A model generated the notes under the pieces. That model was given only the letters and a program-made list of their open reading frames with translations, searched no databases and was not told the origin of the DNA. Made by a program: the position numbers and the translations under genes. Of a stretch of DNA of 64,000 nt, positions 49,112 through 58,797 are shown piece after piece. The DNA is from Xanthocytophaga agilis (GTDB taxonomy: Bacteria > Bacteroidota > Bacteroidia > Cytophagales > 172606-1). The DNA is taken from NCBI RefSeq assembly GCF_030068605.1, contig NZ_JASJOU010000001.1, positions 1,488,001 through 1,552,000 on the forward strand, given 5' to 3'. The first letter of the stretch is position 1. Each line of letters begins with the position of its first letter.

Positions 49112-52090
49112 TTATTTGAGATGAACGCAATAAAACGATGTACTACCGGTTATATACAGGTTCTGATTATTCGAATCCAGCGTAATGGTTGAAGGTCTTT
49201 CAGGAACCTTTACTGTGTTTATCAGTTTACCATCCGGGTTATATACATAGATCTGCCCATCGGCTATATAGACATTTCCTTGCTGATCCACTGCAGAAGC
49301 AAACTCTCCCTTCTCCGTAAAATAAGTCAGATCAGAGACATATCCTTCCGGGCTTACTTTCAGTCTCACGGTTCTCTTGTCGTATTCATCAGTTTCATAT
49401 AACAGCTTGCCAGGATAAGCTTCTACCAGACAGGCAGAACGTGCCAGATCATACACTACAGGAATAATAGTAACTCCGTCTTTAGCCACATAACATTCGG
49501 ATGGTTTATTGACTGTGACTGTATTAAAATCGTGATAATCTCTCCAGCGATGGGATGGATAAAGGGCTTTAAAGATAGTGGCAACACTTCCCATCTTTAC
49601 TTTTGGCAAAAGCTGAATAGTCTCATCCGGATTGGCAGGATTAATGCTATATACCAGCGTACCAAAACCAGAATTTCCCCAACCACTAAAAGATGTTCCG
49701 GCAGCATCGGGCGGATTAGTGTAAACCTCCGGTTTTCCATCTACCAGATATCCTTTTTTGGGAACGTACTTAAATACCACAAGCAAATTATCGTTCTTAT
49801 CGCATGACAATGCATGTGGTTCCCATGGATAATCTGCCAGCAGGTTAATGCGACGAGTCTCTGCCGACCATTTGTAAATGCGCCGCATACGGGATTCACA
49901 GAAATAGATATTGCCCTTACTGTCTTTTGTAATACCTTCCGGAAACTCAAATCCAGTTGCCAGCTTTTCTATATTCCCTTCTGTCTGAAAGGATTTCCCG
50001 GGTTGGTTATCCGATTCTGTAATGATCAATCGGTTAAACTCCCATGGACGGACAGTATAATTACTGTTGGGATCATATAGAGGGGTGTTGGTTGTATACT
50101 TAATCTGGCTATAATTGTGTACATTCAGAAATTCAATAGTAGCATTGCCGGATACACGGACAGAATAAGGATAAGGCTTATTCACCCGGATTACCCGAAA
50201 CATATATAGATTGGCAAAGACCATATCCCGACAATTCTGAATATCCAATGGCAGGCATTCTGTACTTTCCAGGCTCTCTTCTTCTAATTGCAAGGCATAT
50301 ACCTTCCAGTTAGCTACATTGGAGAAACGCACTTCATTTCGCACATGGTGCTCTACCGACATAGCATAGATTCGTCCGGGAGTGCTGGTGTTGGATATAT
50401 AGGCTCCGGCATTGGCATACGAACTAGCCGACCATATGTTTTCAATAGTGCCTCCTCCTCCATCCGTAACCCACAAACTCCAGTATTGTGTATCCCAGGA
50501 AGGATCTACACTTGTAATCCAGGGAAGCGGCGGTGCTGCAGGTTGTTTCCACTTTCGCTGCATACTTCCATGTCCCCCAATAAATTTCACATCATTGAGA
50601 TAGGATTGCTCACCAGCAGTCCATTTACAGGCAACAGCCCGTGGATTATCTGCGCCTGTAGACAGGCCAATACCACTGACAATATTCTTTCCACCTTTGG
50701 CCGTTTCGAGCAATGGCTTGGGAGCGCCAAAGCTTCCAAAGGCTACAGTATTATTTTCAAGTATTAATTGAGTACCAATAGGATTCAAACCAATCAAAAT
50801 GGTGTTCGGCTTTAGTTTGATTGTTTCACTAACCTTATACCAACCTTGTGGTACATAAATAGTTGGGTATTTATCAATAGCTTCCTGAATAGCTTTTGTA
50901 TCATCAGTAGTACCATCTCCTGTAGCTCCCAGCGTTTTGAGATTTACCCAGGTACCAATAGGTGGCAGATTGGGAATATCTTTGGCAACAGGGACAGGAA
51001 ATGTTTTTAGAGGTACTAACTCTGAGATGGTGTGATTCACAGGATCAGCATAGAGACTGCTCATCTGTAAACCGTGCATAAAATTCTTTATTTTATAGAT
51101 AGCCTCTTTGCTGGTTACGGTTTGTCCGGATTCACGAAAACTTATCAGTACAGGTACATTACGACAATCAACGTTACGAAGACTGATCTGATTACCTGCA
51201 TTTTCGCCCAGGCTAATGGTAATTGCGGGTCCGCTTATACGATCAAACTGGCAATCTTCCATGAACAGCTTCTCTACATAATTGGGCTGAATCTCTATTA
51301 CTGAAGGCACATTAACGGCTCTCATACGTATGATGGTAAGCCCGGCTTCACGCGTATTAATAGCCGATTTTCGCTGTCCTTCAAAATAGGTATCAATCAT
51401 AACAAACTGCCAGCCTGGAGAAGGTTTGGTTGTATAAATCCCATATTCCCCACCAAAAAACCGGACATCATTCATTTCATTACCGACATCAAACATTCCG
51501 GCCTTACCGTTTCCAATCTGAATATCGACATGAGAAATAAAACTATGCTGGGCATAATGAGTTCGCAAAGCAACTGCATAGGGATTACCGTCCTCAATCC
51601 GAAGGTTTATGTTAGACATAGCACTATAAAAGGTCCCGGCATTGGCATCATTCACTTTCTTGCCTTCCTGCACTACCTGACTGGTGAACCAGAACATATA
51701 GTGAGCTTTCCCTTTGTCTGTACTATCGGGAAATTGAAAACCAGGTGAGTTTTTCTTCAAAACAAATTCAGGCCGTTTACTTCCATACCCTATCAAACGT
51801 ATTGCCTGTGGAATATAGATAGTCTTAGAGATAAGATAGGTTCCCTGGGGAATAAAGAGAATTCCAAAGTTGTGCGTTGTTTTCAGGTCGTTTATGGCAT
51901 TCTGCAAAGCATCTGAAACGTCTGTTTTACCATCTGCTTTAATGGAAAAGTTTGCAGGTGTAAAATAAACAGCTTCTTCATCCGCTAATCGTTCTGAATA
52001 GAAAGAAGTACCTCCATAGCCTTTACTTTGTGCATGAATCGCGATGGGTATCAGCAATAAACTAAGAATAAGTAAACCAGATTTAAACAT
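49112..52090 (-). CDS. Double pectate-lyase-type beta-helix protein fused to an SMP-30/NHL-like propeller
   Basis: 992 aa with signal peptide (SLLLIPIAIHAQ). Two Pectate_lyase_3 (GH28/GH55-like) starts are visible: FSIKADGKTDVSDALQNAIND (about 48) and LKTLGATGDGTTDDTKAIQEAID (near 385), each followed by PQG-x-Y strand motifs (IPQGTYLISKTIY; VPQGWYKVSETI). The C-terminal ~270 residues form propeller blades (GFEFPEGITKDSKGNIYFCES, EPHALSCDKNDNLLVVF, GQIYVYNPDGKLIN). Twin beta-helices resemble GH55 exo-beta-1,3-glucanases, but the fused propeller is unusual. Likely extracellular glycan-binding or -cleaving enzyme. Confidence 0.82.
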   Translation of the reverse strand: MFKSGLLILSLLLIPIAIHAQSKGYGGTSFYSERLADEEAVYFTPANFSIKADGKTDVSDALQNAINDLKTTHNFGILFIPQGTYLISKTIYIPQAIRLIGYGSKRPEFVLKKNSPGFQFPDSTDKGKAHYMFWFTSQVVQEGKKVNDANAGTFYSAMSNINLRIEDGNPYAVALRTHYAQHSFISHVDIQIGNGKAGMFDVGNEMNDVRFFGGEYGIYTTKPSPGWQFVMIDTYFEGQRKSAINTREAGLTIIRMRAVNVPSVIEIQPNYVEKLFMEDCQFDRISGPAITISLGENAGNQISLRNVDCRNVPVLISFRESGQTVTSKEAIYKIKNFMHGLQMSSLYADPVNHTISELVPLKTFPVPVAKDIPNLPPIGTWVNLKTLGATGDGTTDDTKAIQEAIDKYPTIYVPQGWYKVSETIKLKPNTILIGLNPIGTQLILENNTVAFGSFGAPKPLLETAKGGKNIVSGIGLSTGADNPRAVACKWTAGEQSYLNDVKFIGGHGSMQRKWKQPAAPPLPWITSVDPSWDTQYWSLWVTDGGGGTIENIWSASSYANAGAYISNTSTPGRIYAMSVEHHVRNEVRFSNVANWKVYALQLEEESLESTECLPLDIQNCRDMVFANLYMFRVIRVNKPYPYSVRVSGNATIEFLNVHNYSQIKYTTNTPLYDPNSNYTVRPWEFNRLIITESDNQPGKSFQTEGNIEKLATGFEFPEGITKDSKGNIYFCESRMRRIYKWSAETRRINLLADYPWEPHALSCDKNDNLLVVFKYVPKKGYLVDGKPEVYTNPPDAAGTSFSGWGNSGFGTLVYSINPANPDETIQLLPKVKMGSVATIFKALYPSHRWRDYHDFNTVTVNKPSECYVAKDGVTIIPVVYDLARSACLVEAYPGKLLYETDEYDKRTVRLKVSPEGYVSDLTYFTEKGEFASAVDQQGNVYIADGQIYVYNPDGKLINTVKVPERPSTITLDSNNQNLYITGSTSFYCVHLK

Positions 52091-52492
52091 AAAAAATTGT
52101 TAGGGGTTGGGTAATACATTTTTCCACGAGACTGGCATCGGTTCTTATTTTAGTCTGGGTACTTTTCTTAGCTTTAGAAGGGCATGTATATAACTATACA
52201 AAGATCAAATATGCCATCTTTTTACAAATTAGCCATACATTTCAAAGAAAAATTTATATATTCTCATAGGAAAGGAAATAATTTTCTAATTCAATTAAGA
52301 GACTGATTAGAGCTTACCAGTGTATATTTGACAACCAATTTTGAATTAGGGTAATCCGTAGAAAGACCCGGAAAAGAGAAATTTTAATTTTTACGCAAGA
52401 AGCCAACCAATCTACATTTCATATTGCGAAATCCAATCAGAAGAAATAAGAATATTGGCACTGCCAAACAGGGATTCAAACAGAATAATAAG
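52091..52492. other. Gene-free divergent gap
   Basis: 402 bp between the beta-helix gene (minus) and the HEIGH-motif gene (plus). AT-rich; I see no convincing frame, long palindrome or exact -7 box. Confidence 0.45.
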
Positions 52493-53779
52493 ATGGTGAT
52501 CCCCTTTTTACGGCATTCCACTAAGTTTTTTCCTGAAAACCTCACAGAATACACAAAAGTCAGGCGCTGCATCAATGGAGTCAACTTTCTCTTTGTTGTG
52601 GAGAAAACACGTCCCGATTATTATCATGCCTGTACTATCGAGGACCTGGAAGTAATCCTGCGTAATGTGCTGGTTAAAGATCTGGGAGATCTGACAACCA
52701 TCATTTTGCGTCAACCCAAACGAAAAGAGGAGATACTTTCTCCTGTATGGGGTAGGCTTGTCTATGGGTACGAATTTGAAAATGTAATACAGCCTGCGAT
52801 TATTCTTGAAGCACAGAGCTACCAACGAAGTTTGGTATGGAAGAGAAATTTACATGTAGATGCTCAAAGAGAACTGGAACGACTCCGACACGATGGCCAC
52901 AGAATAGAAGAAAACCGAAGAGAATTCCGTATCTATCCGGAACCGGATAAGGTAAGAGCCACCCAATTATACCGAACTTTACTGCATGAAATCGGGCACT
53001 ATGTCCAGTATAATCAAACCGGTGATGAGTATGTACATATTCCAAAAAATGAAAGAGAAGCTTTTGCTCATCGTTACGCGGATAAAATGAGCAAAATTTT
53101 ACAGGAAAGTCGTCAGATTCCCTTTGATCGGATTATTGACTTTGAAGCATTAACGCGAGACAATTTGCAAATCAGTGATTTTATAGACGGATACAAAGAT
53201 TTTTTATATAAGAAATTTGATGCATTCGATAAGCCTGTTGATGATTCAGAGAAACTCATTTTGAGAAATGCAGTCGAAGTTATTTTAAAAGCTATACCAT
53301 CCCAGCAGTTGGATGCAGAAGATTATTACCTCTGGGGCTATTTATACTATTTTTCGGATGGCGACCGTCCCACTCTCAGAAAGGTTGCCAAAGAAAAATT
53401 TGAGCAGTCATTAGCAGTCGACCCTGGCTATTACATGTCCAGACTTTACCTGGCTCACTGCTTGCATGATGAACGAGAACTGGATGATGCATTACAAGAA
53501 TATGAAAGGGTTGACCAGGAAGCTTTAAGACAAGAATTTCCTATTTGGCGATACGTTAAATTGAGGGAGCAGATTGGTTATTGCTATTACCAATTAGGCT
53601 TTCCCACCAAAGGAGAAGCTTATTTTGAAGAAGTGCTTGAGTACTATCATACTATAGATGATCAACTAGCTCTTCCTAGTGAGTTACTGTCTTGTTTGGC
53701 CGAAAGTCATTCAATAGCTATAGAGTTATGTAAGATAGGGAACTATAAACATGATAACTTTAAAGCCGAAGCATCTTAA
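52493..53779 (+). CDS. HEIGH-motif putative metallopeptidase with TPR-like tail
   Basis: 428 aa from ATG 52493; the upstream extension to 52424 relies on a TTG. No signal peptide. HEIGH at 165-169 within TLLHEIGHYVQYNQTGDEY is a zincin HExxH site, and NEREAFAHRYADKM about 20 residues later could give the third ligand Glu, as in ImmA/IrrE and related gluzincins. The C-terminal third is helical, with TPR-like pairs (FEQSLAVDPGYYMSRLYLAHCLHDERELDDALQEYERV). Function unknown; substrate recognition by the TPR-like part is a guess. Confidence 0.7.
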   Translation: MVIPFLRHSTKFFPENLTEYTKVRRCINGVNFLFVVEKTRPDYYHACTIEDLEVILRNVLVKDLGDLTTIILRQPKRKEEILSPVWGRLVYGYEFENVIQPAIILEAQSYQRSLVWKRNLHVDAQRELERLRHDGHRIEENRREFRIYPEPDKVRATQLYRTLLHEIGHYVQYNQTGDEYVHIPKNEREAFAHRYADKMSKILQESRQIPFDRIIDFEALTRDNLQISDFIDGYKDFLYKKFDAFDKPVDDSEKLILRNAVEVILKAIPSQQLDAEDYYLWGYLYYFSDGDRPTLRKVAKEKFEQSLAVDPGYYMSRLYLAHCLHDERELDDALQEYERVDQEALRQEFPIWRYVKLREQIGYCYYQLGFPTKGEAYFEEVLEYYHTIDDQLALPSELLSCLAESHSIAIELCKIGNYKHDNFKAEAS

Positions 53780-53844
53780 CAATCCATTTTCCGTATAATC
53801 AATCAGGAACATGTAGCTATCTCTGGTTTTGAGTAGCAGATAAT

Positions 53845-54252
53845 TTATGATTTTGGAGTCATTCTTACCCAGTCATTTTGCAGATAATATTCGTTCTGTG
53901 TCTTCCAGAAGGCAAAGTTGAGTACTCCGGTAGCACTTACAAACTCCCAGGTTCCAGTGTAAGAAGATTCAGCTGTCCACTTATAAGGCGTGTCTCCCCG
54001 TTTCGTTACTTTCAACCGGCATTGGTTACTCAATCCCCACATAAAACACTGAAAAGCATCTTCCCATCTGTCAAACTCTGAATGCCACATTTCAAAGTAG
54101 ACAATAAATAAAGAATCTGGTTGAGCAGACAAGATTACAGTAAATCCTTTCTCTGATTTGGGTAGAACTCGAATAGAATCACCGGATCGTTCAACAACAA
54201 TCTCCGGATGTTGTTTCAAATGTTCAAGGATTACCTCTATAGGATGACTCAT
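53845..54252 (-). CDS. Conserved hypothetical protein, 135 aa
   Basis: Cytosolic. Opens PIEVILEHLKQHPEIVVERSGDSIRVLP, then WEDAFQCFMWGLSNQCRLKVTKRGDTPYKWT and GTWEFVSATGVLNFAFWK. I recall similar uncharacterised proteins of the same length in several phyla, sometimes near polymorphic-toxin or immunity genes, but no named family. Six bp after the small membrane protein gene on the same strand, so the two are co-transcribed. Confidence 0.65.
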   Translation of the reverse strand: MSHPIEVILEHLKQHPEIVVERSGDSIRVLPKSEKGFTVILSAQPDSLFIVYFEMWHSEFDRWEDAFQCFMWGLSNQCRLKVTKRGDTPYKWTAESSYTGTWEFVSATGVLNFAFWKTQNEYYLQNDWVRMTPKS

Positions 54253-54258
54253 TGGAAA

Positions 54259-54555
54259 TTAGTCTAAGGCATTTTGGCTATAATATCTCCTTACCTGATT
54301 GTTCTCCATTCTTTTAAAATGCATGTAATGTAACCAAAAGGGTACAACCAATGCGCTTATCAGCGTAAGTAACCATATAGCTTTCAAAAAGTTTTGTGAT
54401 GTTCTTCCTATGCCTTGAATACTCATAATTACTAAAAATATAACCAAAGCACAACCAGGTAATAGCACAATGAGAATTGTACCTGTCACAGCAAGATAGT
54501 ACAAATTATATAACAGGAATCCTATTGTACAATTGAGAAGAACAGATCTAATCAT
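54259..54555 (-). CDS. Small membrane protein, 98 aa
   Basis: Three hydrophobic stretches (TIGFLLYNLYYLAVTG, TILIVLLPGCALVIFLVIMSI, AIWLLTLISALVVPFW) and a short polar C-terminus. No recognised family. Ends 6 bp before the 135-aa protein gene, suggesting coupled expression. Confidence 0.6.
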   Translation of the reverse strand: MIRSVLLNCTIGFLLYNLYYLAVTGTILIVLLPGCALVIFLVIMSIQGIGRTSQNFLKAIWLLTLISALVVPFWLHYMHFKRMENNQVRRYYSQNALD

Positions 54556-54760
54556 TTAAAAGCTTTTAGTCTCCCAAAAGTAAGACATCTCTTAAAATTT
54601 TGCAGCTTATTTTTCAGGTTTATATATAGAGAAGTAGTTTATAACATTTTAGTTATACTCATCTACAAATAAAATACAGACAAGAAAATCAGAAATAATC
54701 TTTTTGTTCGTTTATTTATAGGGAGCAAGAGACTCACTGCACCATACCATTCCTATCAAG

Positions 54761-55315
54761 ATGAAACTATCACTAACTCATTCTTTGATTCTTTTAGCTT
54801 GTATTCTTATCTCCTGCAACAAAGTCAAAGAAGCGGGTCATAAAGTGAAGGAAGCCGGAAAGAACACGGTACAGAAGGCCAAACACAAAGTCAAAAAGGT
54901 TGCAGAAAGACAGGTACAAAAAGTAGTAGATGTTGTATTTCCTCCATTTGACTCTGACAAACCGGATACAGAGAATAACAAAATCCGGTTTCGGGATTTT
55001 ATTCAGGTCGAACTCACTCCAGATATCAAAAACATCTATTGTTATGATGAGGCAATTGGTATTGATGCAACGTATAAATTTTCATTTAATTGTAGTCCTG
55101 CCACATCTAAGAAAATTATAGAAAAACATAATCTCATCCAAGACACCATATATGTACAAGGCGATGTTGAATTTTCCAGGGATTTTTTCTGGTGGGATAG
55201 TAACAAAATCAGTAAGTTACCTAAGTATAACTGGTCAAATGGAGAAAGCTATTTTAAATCCTACTGGTATGATCCTCTGGAACAGAAAGGCTACTTTCTC
55301 GACTTTGATATGTAA
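54761..55315 (+). CDS. Lipoprotein of unknown function, 184 aa
   Basis: Lipobox LISC (Cys 19) after a short signal. Residues 20-60 carry heptad-like repeats KVKEAGHKVKEAGKN and VQKAKHKVKKVAERQVQKV, a basic amphipathic helix. The rest is a beta-rich domain with FFWWDSNKISKLPKYNW. Faces the minus-strand 144-aa gene, whose stop is 6 bp from its own. Small lipoprotein facing a small cytosolic protein resembles toxin/immunity layouts, but nothing proves it. Confidence 0.65.
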   Translation: MKLSLTHSLILLACILISCNKVKEAGHKVKEAGKNTVQKAKHKVKKVAERQVQKVVDVVFPPFDSDKPDTENNKIRFRDFIQVELTPDIKNIYCYDEAIGIDATYKFSFNCSPATSKKIIEKHNLIQDTIYVQGDVEFSRDFFWWDSNKISKLPKYNWSNGESYFKSYWYDPLEQKGYFLDFDM

Positions 55316-55321
55316 AAGTCA

Positions 55322-55756
55322 TTAAACCTTCTCTTTCACTGAAAAGTTTTGATCCTTATATAACAATTGTAGCTGATGAGAGGAAGAGCTACTCCAACCA
55401 TACGCAATACCAAATTTGATAGCTTGCCTGACAAAAACAGGAGTCACTATATCAATCTCATTTCCAGATAAGCCCTTGTCATTAATATATAGCCAAAAGT
55501 CATTATGGTATGTCTCAATTAACAAAACCTGATTGCGGTTTAAGACTTTTCCAATTGTAATTCTGATTGTGTGAGGAACTACTTCCGTTTTACATGTCCA
55601 ATAATACTTCTCATTCTCAACATGTATAAATCTTAATCCTTTCTTTTTAGGAATAGCCATAAACAAAAATACTATTTGTTTATGGCTATTTTCAATTTTC
55701 CTATTATCTGCTTCCCATTCTTCTAAGAAATTAGTAATTCTGCCAGATTCTGACAA
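55322..55756 (-). CDS. Hypothetical protein, 144 aa
   Basis: No signal peptide. Has WEADNRKIENSHKQIVFLFMAIPKKKG, several strands (FIHVENEKYYWTCKTEVVPHTIRITIGKV), WLYINDKGLSGNEIDIVTPVFVRQAIKFGIAYGW and a Ser-rich turn. Fold unknown; convergent with the lipoprotein gene. The initiator lies at the edge of an AT-rich gap. Confidence 0.55.
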   Translation of the reverse strand: MSESGRITNFLEEWEADNRKIENSHKQIVFLFMAIPKKKGLRFIHVENEKYYWTCKTEVVPHTIRITIGKVLNRNQVLLIETYHNDFWLYINDKGLSGNEIDIVTPVFVRQAIKFGIAYGWSSSSSHQLQLLYKDQNFSVKEKV

Positions 55757-56087
55757 AGTTTTCTTCTTAAGCCAATATTCTGTTTACATTTTGTCTACTG
55801 AATCTACCAAAATAGTACTCATCTCCTATTTTGTGCTGTATTGCCAATCATCCTATAATAGGATGTTTTAATGCTATTGTCCGGAAAAAAAACAATCAAC
55901 CCATACATTGCACTTGTGTATTGCCTGTTATAGAAAGTATCGGTTTCATGAAAGATCCAGGTAGCTATACTGATATATTTTCTAACTGACTTTACTGTAT
56001 TTACTTATACATTTTTTCCGATTGTTATGCCATTACTTTTCTGTTTCTATATATGATTTGCTGGCCCAAATCAACTACTTACTACTT
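55757..56087. other. Divergent gap with a small hairpin
   Basis: 331 bp. ATCCTATAATAGGAT (about 55850-55864) is a perfect 6-bp hairpin, extended by C/G on either side, followed by TTTTAA. Otherwise AT-rich; nothing else recognised. Confidence 0.4.
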
Positions 56088-58007
56088 ATGCCTTCGGTTT
56101 TAAGAAAACAAATCCTATTATTCTTTCTGGTGTGTGGAGGATACTTGAACTTTACTCTGGTTATTGCACAGGCATCCTCCTATGAAAAAGCCAGAAAAGA
56201 AGTAGACAGCCTCCGCAGACTATCTGAACAGGAACTACCTCCTGCTCAGGCACTCCATGTAACACTTGAACTTATAGGTTATTATATTGATTTCTCACAG
56301 CAAGACTCTGTACAACTATATATTGATGAGGGTATGCGGCTTAATGAAATTGTACAGGATTCTTTAAAAGGATTTTTTCTGACTGCCTATCAGACAGAAG
56401 TATTTTTATATAGCACGCTTTATGAGCAAGGCATTCAATATGCCATGAAAGGTTTACAACAGGCAGAGCATCTTAAGGATCGAGAATTTATTGCCAATCA
56501 ATACAATTTGCTTGGACTTTTATATGCAGAAATGGCGCAATATCAACAGGCCATGGGCTTCTTTGAATTAAGTCTTACCTATCTTCCACCACAGTCAAAA
56601 CATCACTATGGACTCACACGACGTTATCATGTGTTATCCAATATAGCTCAATGCTATGAAATTCTCAAAGACATTCCAGCGGCAATCCGGTATAATCTAT
56701 CGTCTCTCAAAGAAGCTCAGCGACAGGAAGGATTTCGTGGAATGTCGGTTGCCTCCTGGTCATTGGGTAACATATTTTATACTCAGGGAAACTATGTACA
56801 GGCATTACACTATTATCAGCAATCGCTGCACTATTCTGAAATTATCCATGATACTGATGCAGCGATTGCAGTATACCCACATCTCTTTCATGTACACAGC
56901 AAACTCAATGATCCTCTCACAGCAAATAAATTCCTGAATCAAGGGTTGGCCATAGCTCAGAAAGATATTCAGCGAATTAAGCCCAGTTCCTTAAAGGAAT
57001 TCTATACAGAAGTTATACAGATTTATTATCAACTGTTCAATTATCGCAATGTAGTCACATACCAGCAAAAGCTAAATAAGATCAGTGAACAGATTATTCA
57101 TCAGGAAAAAAAACAACGTCTGGCAGTATTGGCTGCTTTTTATGAAAATGAAAAACGGATAGCCCAGATAGTTCTCGAAAAAAAGGAACAAGAAGCTCAG
57201 TTAAAACAGCATCAGCTATTTCTACGTTATATGGCCCTATTGATAGGATTGGTCATCATTACCTTTTGTGCTTTCTATTATGCATTTCGTCAGAAACAAC
57301 GTCTTAAAAGCTGGCAATTTCAACAACAAATCAAGACTCTGAATCAAAAACAGGAAATGGCAGCTCTTCGGGCTATGGTGGAAGGTGAAGAACAGGAACG
57401 AGTACGTATTGCCCGTGAATTGCATGATGGACTCACAGGATTGTTATCGGCGGCACGTCATCAGGTAGAATCTACCTTTCGACAACTTCCTCTTTCGGAA
57501 GACAAAATCTGTCTGACATCTCCCGCCATTCAATTACTGGATAAAGCCTTTCATGAAGTCAGACGTATTTCTCACAATCTAATGCCCTATGCACTACAAC
57601 GTCATGGTTTGGCAACAGCCTTACAGGAATACTGTGAGAATGTACAACAATCAGGATTGCTAAAGATTGAGTACCAGCAGCTGGGTTGGCGGGAGCGGTT
57701 GTCTCCTACACTTGAGCTCTGGCTATATCGTATCATCCAGGAGCTTATCAGCAATAGTCTGAAACATGCCAAAGCTACACAGGCATTGGTACAATTATGT
57801 CGTTTTGAGGAGATAATTCAGATTACAGTAGAAGATAACGGGCAAGGCTTTGATACACACAAAGTAAATACAAAAGATGGCAATGGATTGTTAAACATTG
57901 AATCACGAATTAAATACATGAATGGTAATCTATCTGTCAAATCAGACGGACAAGGCACTTCTACTCATATTGAACTTTCACTTGTCTACATCCCACACGA
58001 ATTATGA
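56088..58007 (+). CDS. TPR-sensor histidine kinase of the NarL/DegS type
   Basis: 639 aa from ATG 56088 (MPSVLRKQILLFFLVCGGYL signal); an upstream frame to 56022 adds 22 unlikely residues. TPR array about 70-330 (NLLGLLYAEMAQYQQAMGFFEL; LGNIFYTQGNYVQALHYYQQS), a transmembrane helix (LLIGLVIITFCAFYYAF), coiled coil, HisKA_3 with His 446 in RIARELHDGLTG, and HATPase with EDNGQGF and DGNGLLNIESRI. Its stop overlaps the response regulator start (ATGA), so this is a cognate pair. Confidence 0.93.
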   Translation: MPSVLRKQILLFFLVCGGYLNFTLVIAQASSYEKARKEVDSLRRLSEQELPPAQALHVTLELIGYYIDFSQQDSVQLYIDEGMRLNEIVQDSLKGFFLTAYQTEVFLYSTLYEQGIQYAMKGLQQAEHLKDREFIANQYNLLGLLYAEMAQYQQAMGFFELSLTYLPPQSKHHYGLTRRYHVLSNIAQCYEILKDIPAAIRYNLSSLKEAQRQEGFRGMSVASWSLGNIFYTQGNYVQALHYYQQSLHYSEIIHDTDAAIAVYPHLFHVHSKLNDPLTANKFLNQGLAIAQKDIQRIKPSSLKEFYTEVIQIYYQLFNYRNVVTYQQKLNKISEQIIHQEKKQRLAVLAAFYENEKRIAQIVLEKKEQEAQLKQHQLFLRYMALLIGLVIITFCAFYYAFRQKQRLKSWQFQQQIKTLNQKQEMAALRAMVEGEEQERVRIARELHDGLTGLLSAARHQVESTFRQLPLSEDKICLTSPAIQLLDKAFHEVRRISHNLMPYALQRHGLATALQEYCENVQQSGLLKIEYQQLGWRERLSPTLELWLYRIIQELISNSLKHAKATQALVQLCRFEEIIQITVEDNGQGFDTHKVNTKDGNGLLNIESRIKYMNGNLSVKSDGQGTSTHIELSLVYIPHEL

Positions 58008-58648
58008 TACGTTTCGCTATTCTGGATGATCATCCACTAGTTGTAGAAGGTATTCGCAGCCTTTTTCAGGAAGATGCTTATTTTCAATTGGTATGGGGGG
58101 TAACATCTGTTGAACAATGTATGCAACTTCTGCAAACCACTGCTATTGATGTGCTATTACTGGACATTCATCTGGAACAATACAATGGCATTACACTTTG
58201 CAAGCAATTAAAAGAACAGCTTCCCAACTTACATATCATTATACTAACCTCCTATTGCGAAACGTCTTTTGTAAAAACAGCTCTCTACAATGGTGCCTCT
58301 GGCTATTTGTTAAAAAATGCAGGTTATAAAGAAATATCTCAGGCACTGGAATCTGTTTGCACTGGCAACTCTTATCTGTCGGAGCTGGTACAACAGAAGA
58401 TGTTGCAGGGATTACTAACCCGCAAAAGTGCCACTACTACTATAGCATATGTACCTCATCTTACCCGTCGGGAAAAAGAAGTTCTCCAGCTAATTGTAGA
58501 TGAGTATACCACTAGTGAAATTGCAGATAAGCTATTTGTGAGTTTGAAAACTATAGAAACACATCGAATGAATCTTTTACAAAAACTGGGTGCTAAAAAT
58601 ACAGCGGGTCTTGTCAAAGCAGCTCTTAGTCTGGAGCTTTTAGGATAG
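58004..58648 (+). CDS. NarL/FixJ family response regulator (LuxR-type HTH)
   Basis: 214 aa. Receiver domain with D8/D9 in LDDHP, phospho-acceptor D54 in LLLDIHLEQYNG, and GYLLKNA with the conserved Lys. Linker, then LuxR HTH (about 148-205): LTRREKEVLQLIVDEYTTSEIADKLFVSLKTIETHRMNLLQKLG. Translationally coupled to the kinase. The next genes on the strand encode two secreted Cys-rich proteins, the nearest candidate targets. Confidence 0.94.
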   Translation: MIRFAILDDHPLVVEGIRSLFQEDAYFQLVWGVTSVEQCMQLLQTTAIDVLLLDIHLEQYNGITLCKQLKEQLPNLHIIILTSYCETSFVKTALYNGASGYLLKNAGYKEISQALESVCTGNSYLSELVQQKMLQGLLTRKSATTTIAYVPHLTRREKEVLQLIVDEYTTSEIADKLFVSLKTIETHRMNLLQKLGAKNTAGLVKAALSLELLG

Positions 58649-58797
58649 TAAAGCATAATATTTTTCTAACCAGAGATCTTATCTGCCAGATCTCATGGTT
58701 TTCCCTGATTTTTTTCAAATCCGTTTTTTCACTGAGGTGTATTGCCTGTAAATGAGAGACCTTTGAATGGAAAATCAACTTTATTATTCCATTCTCT

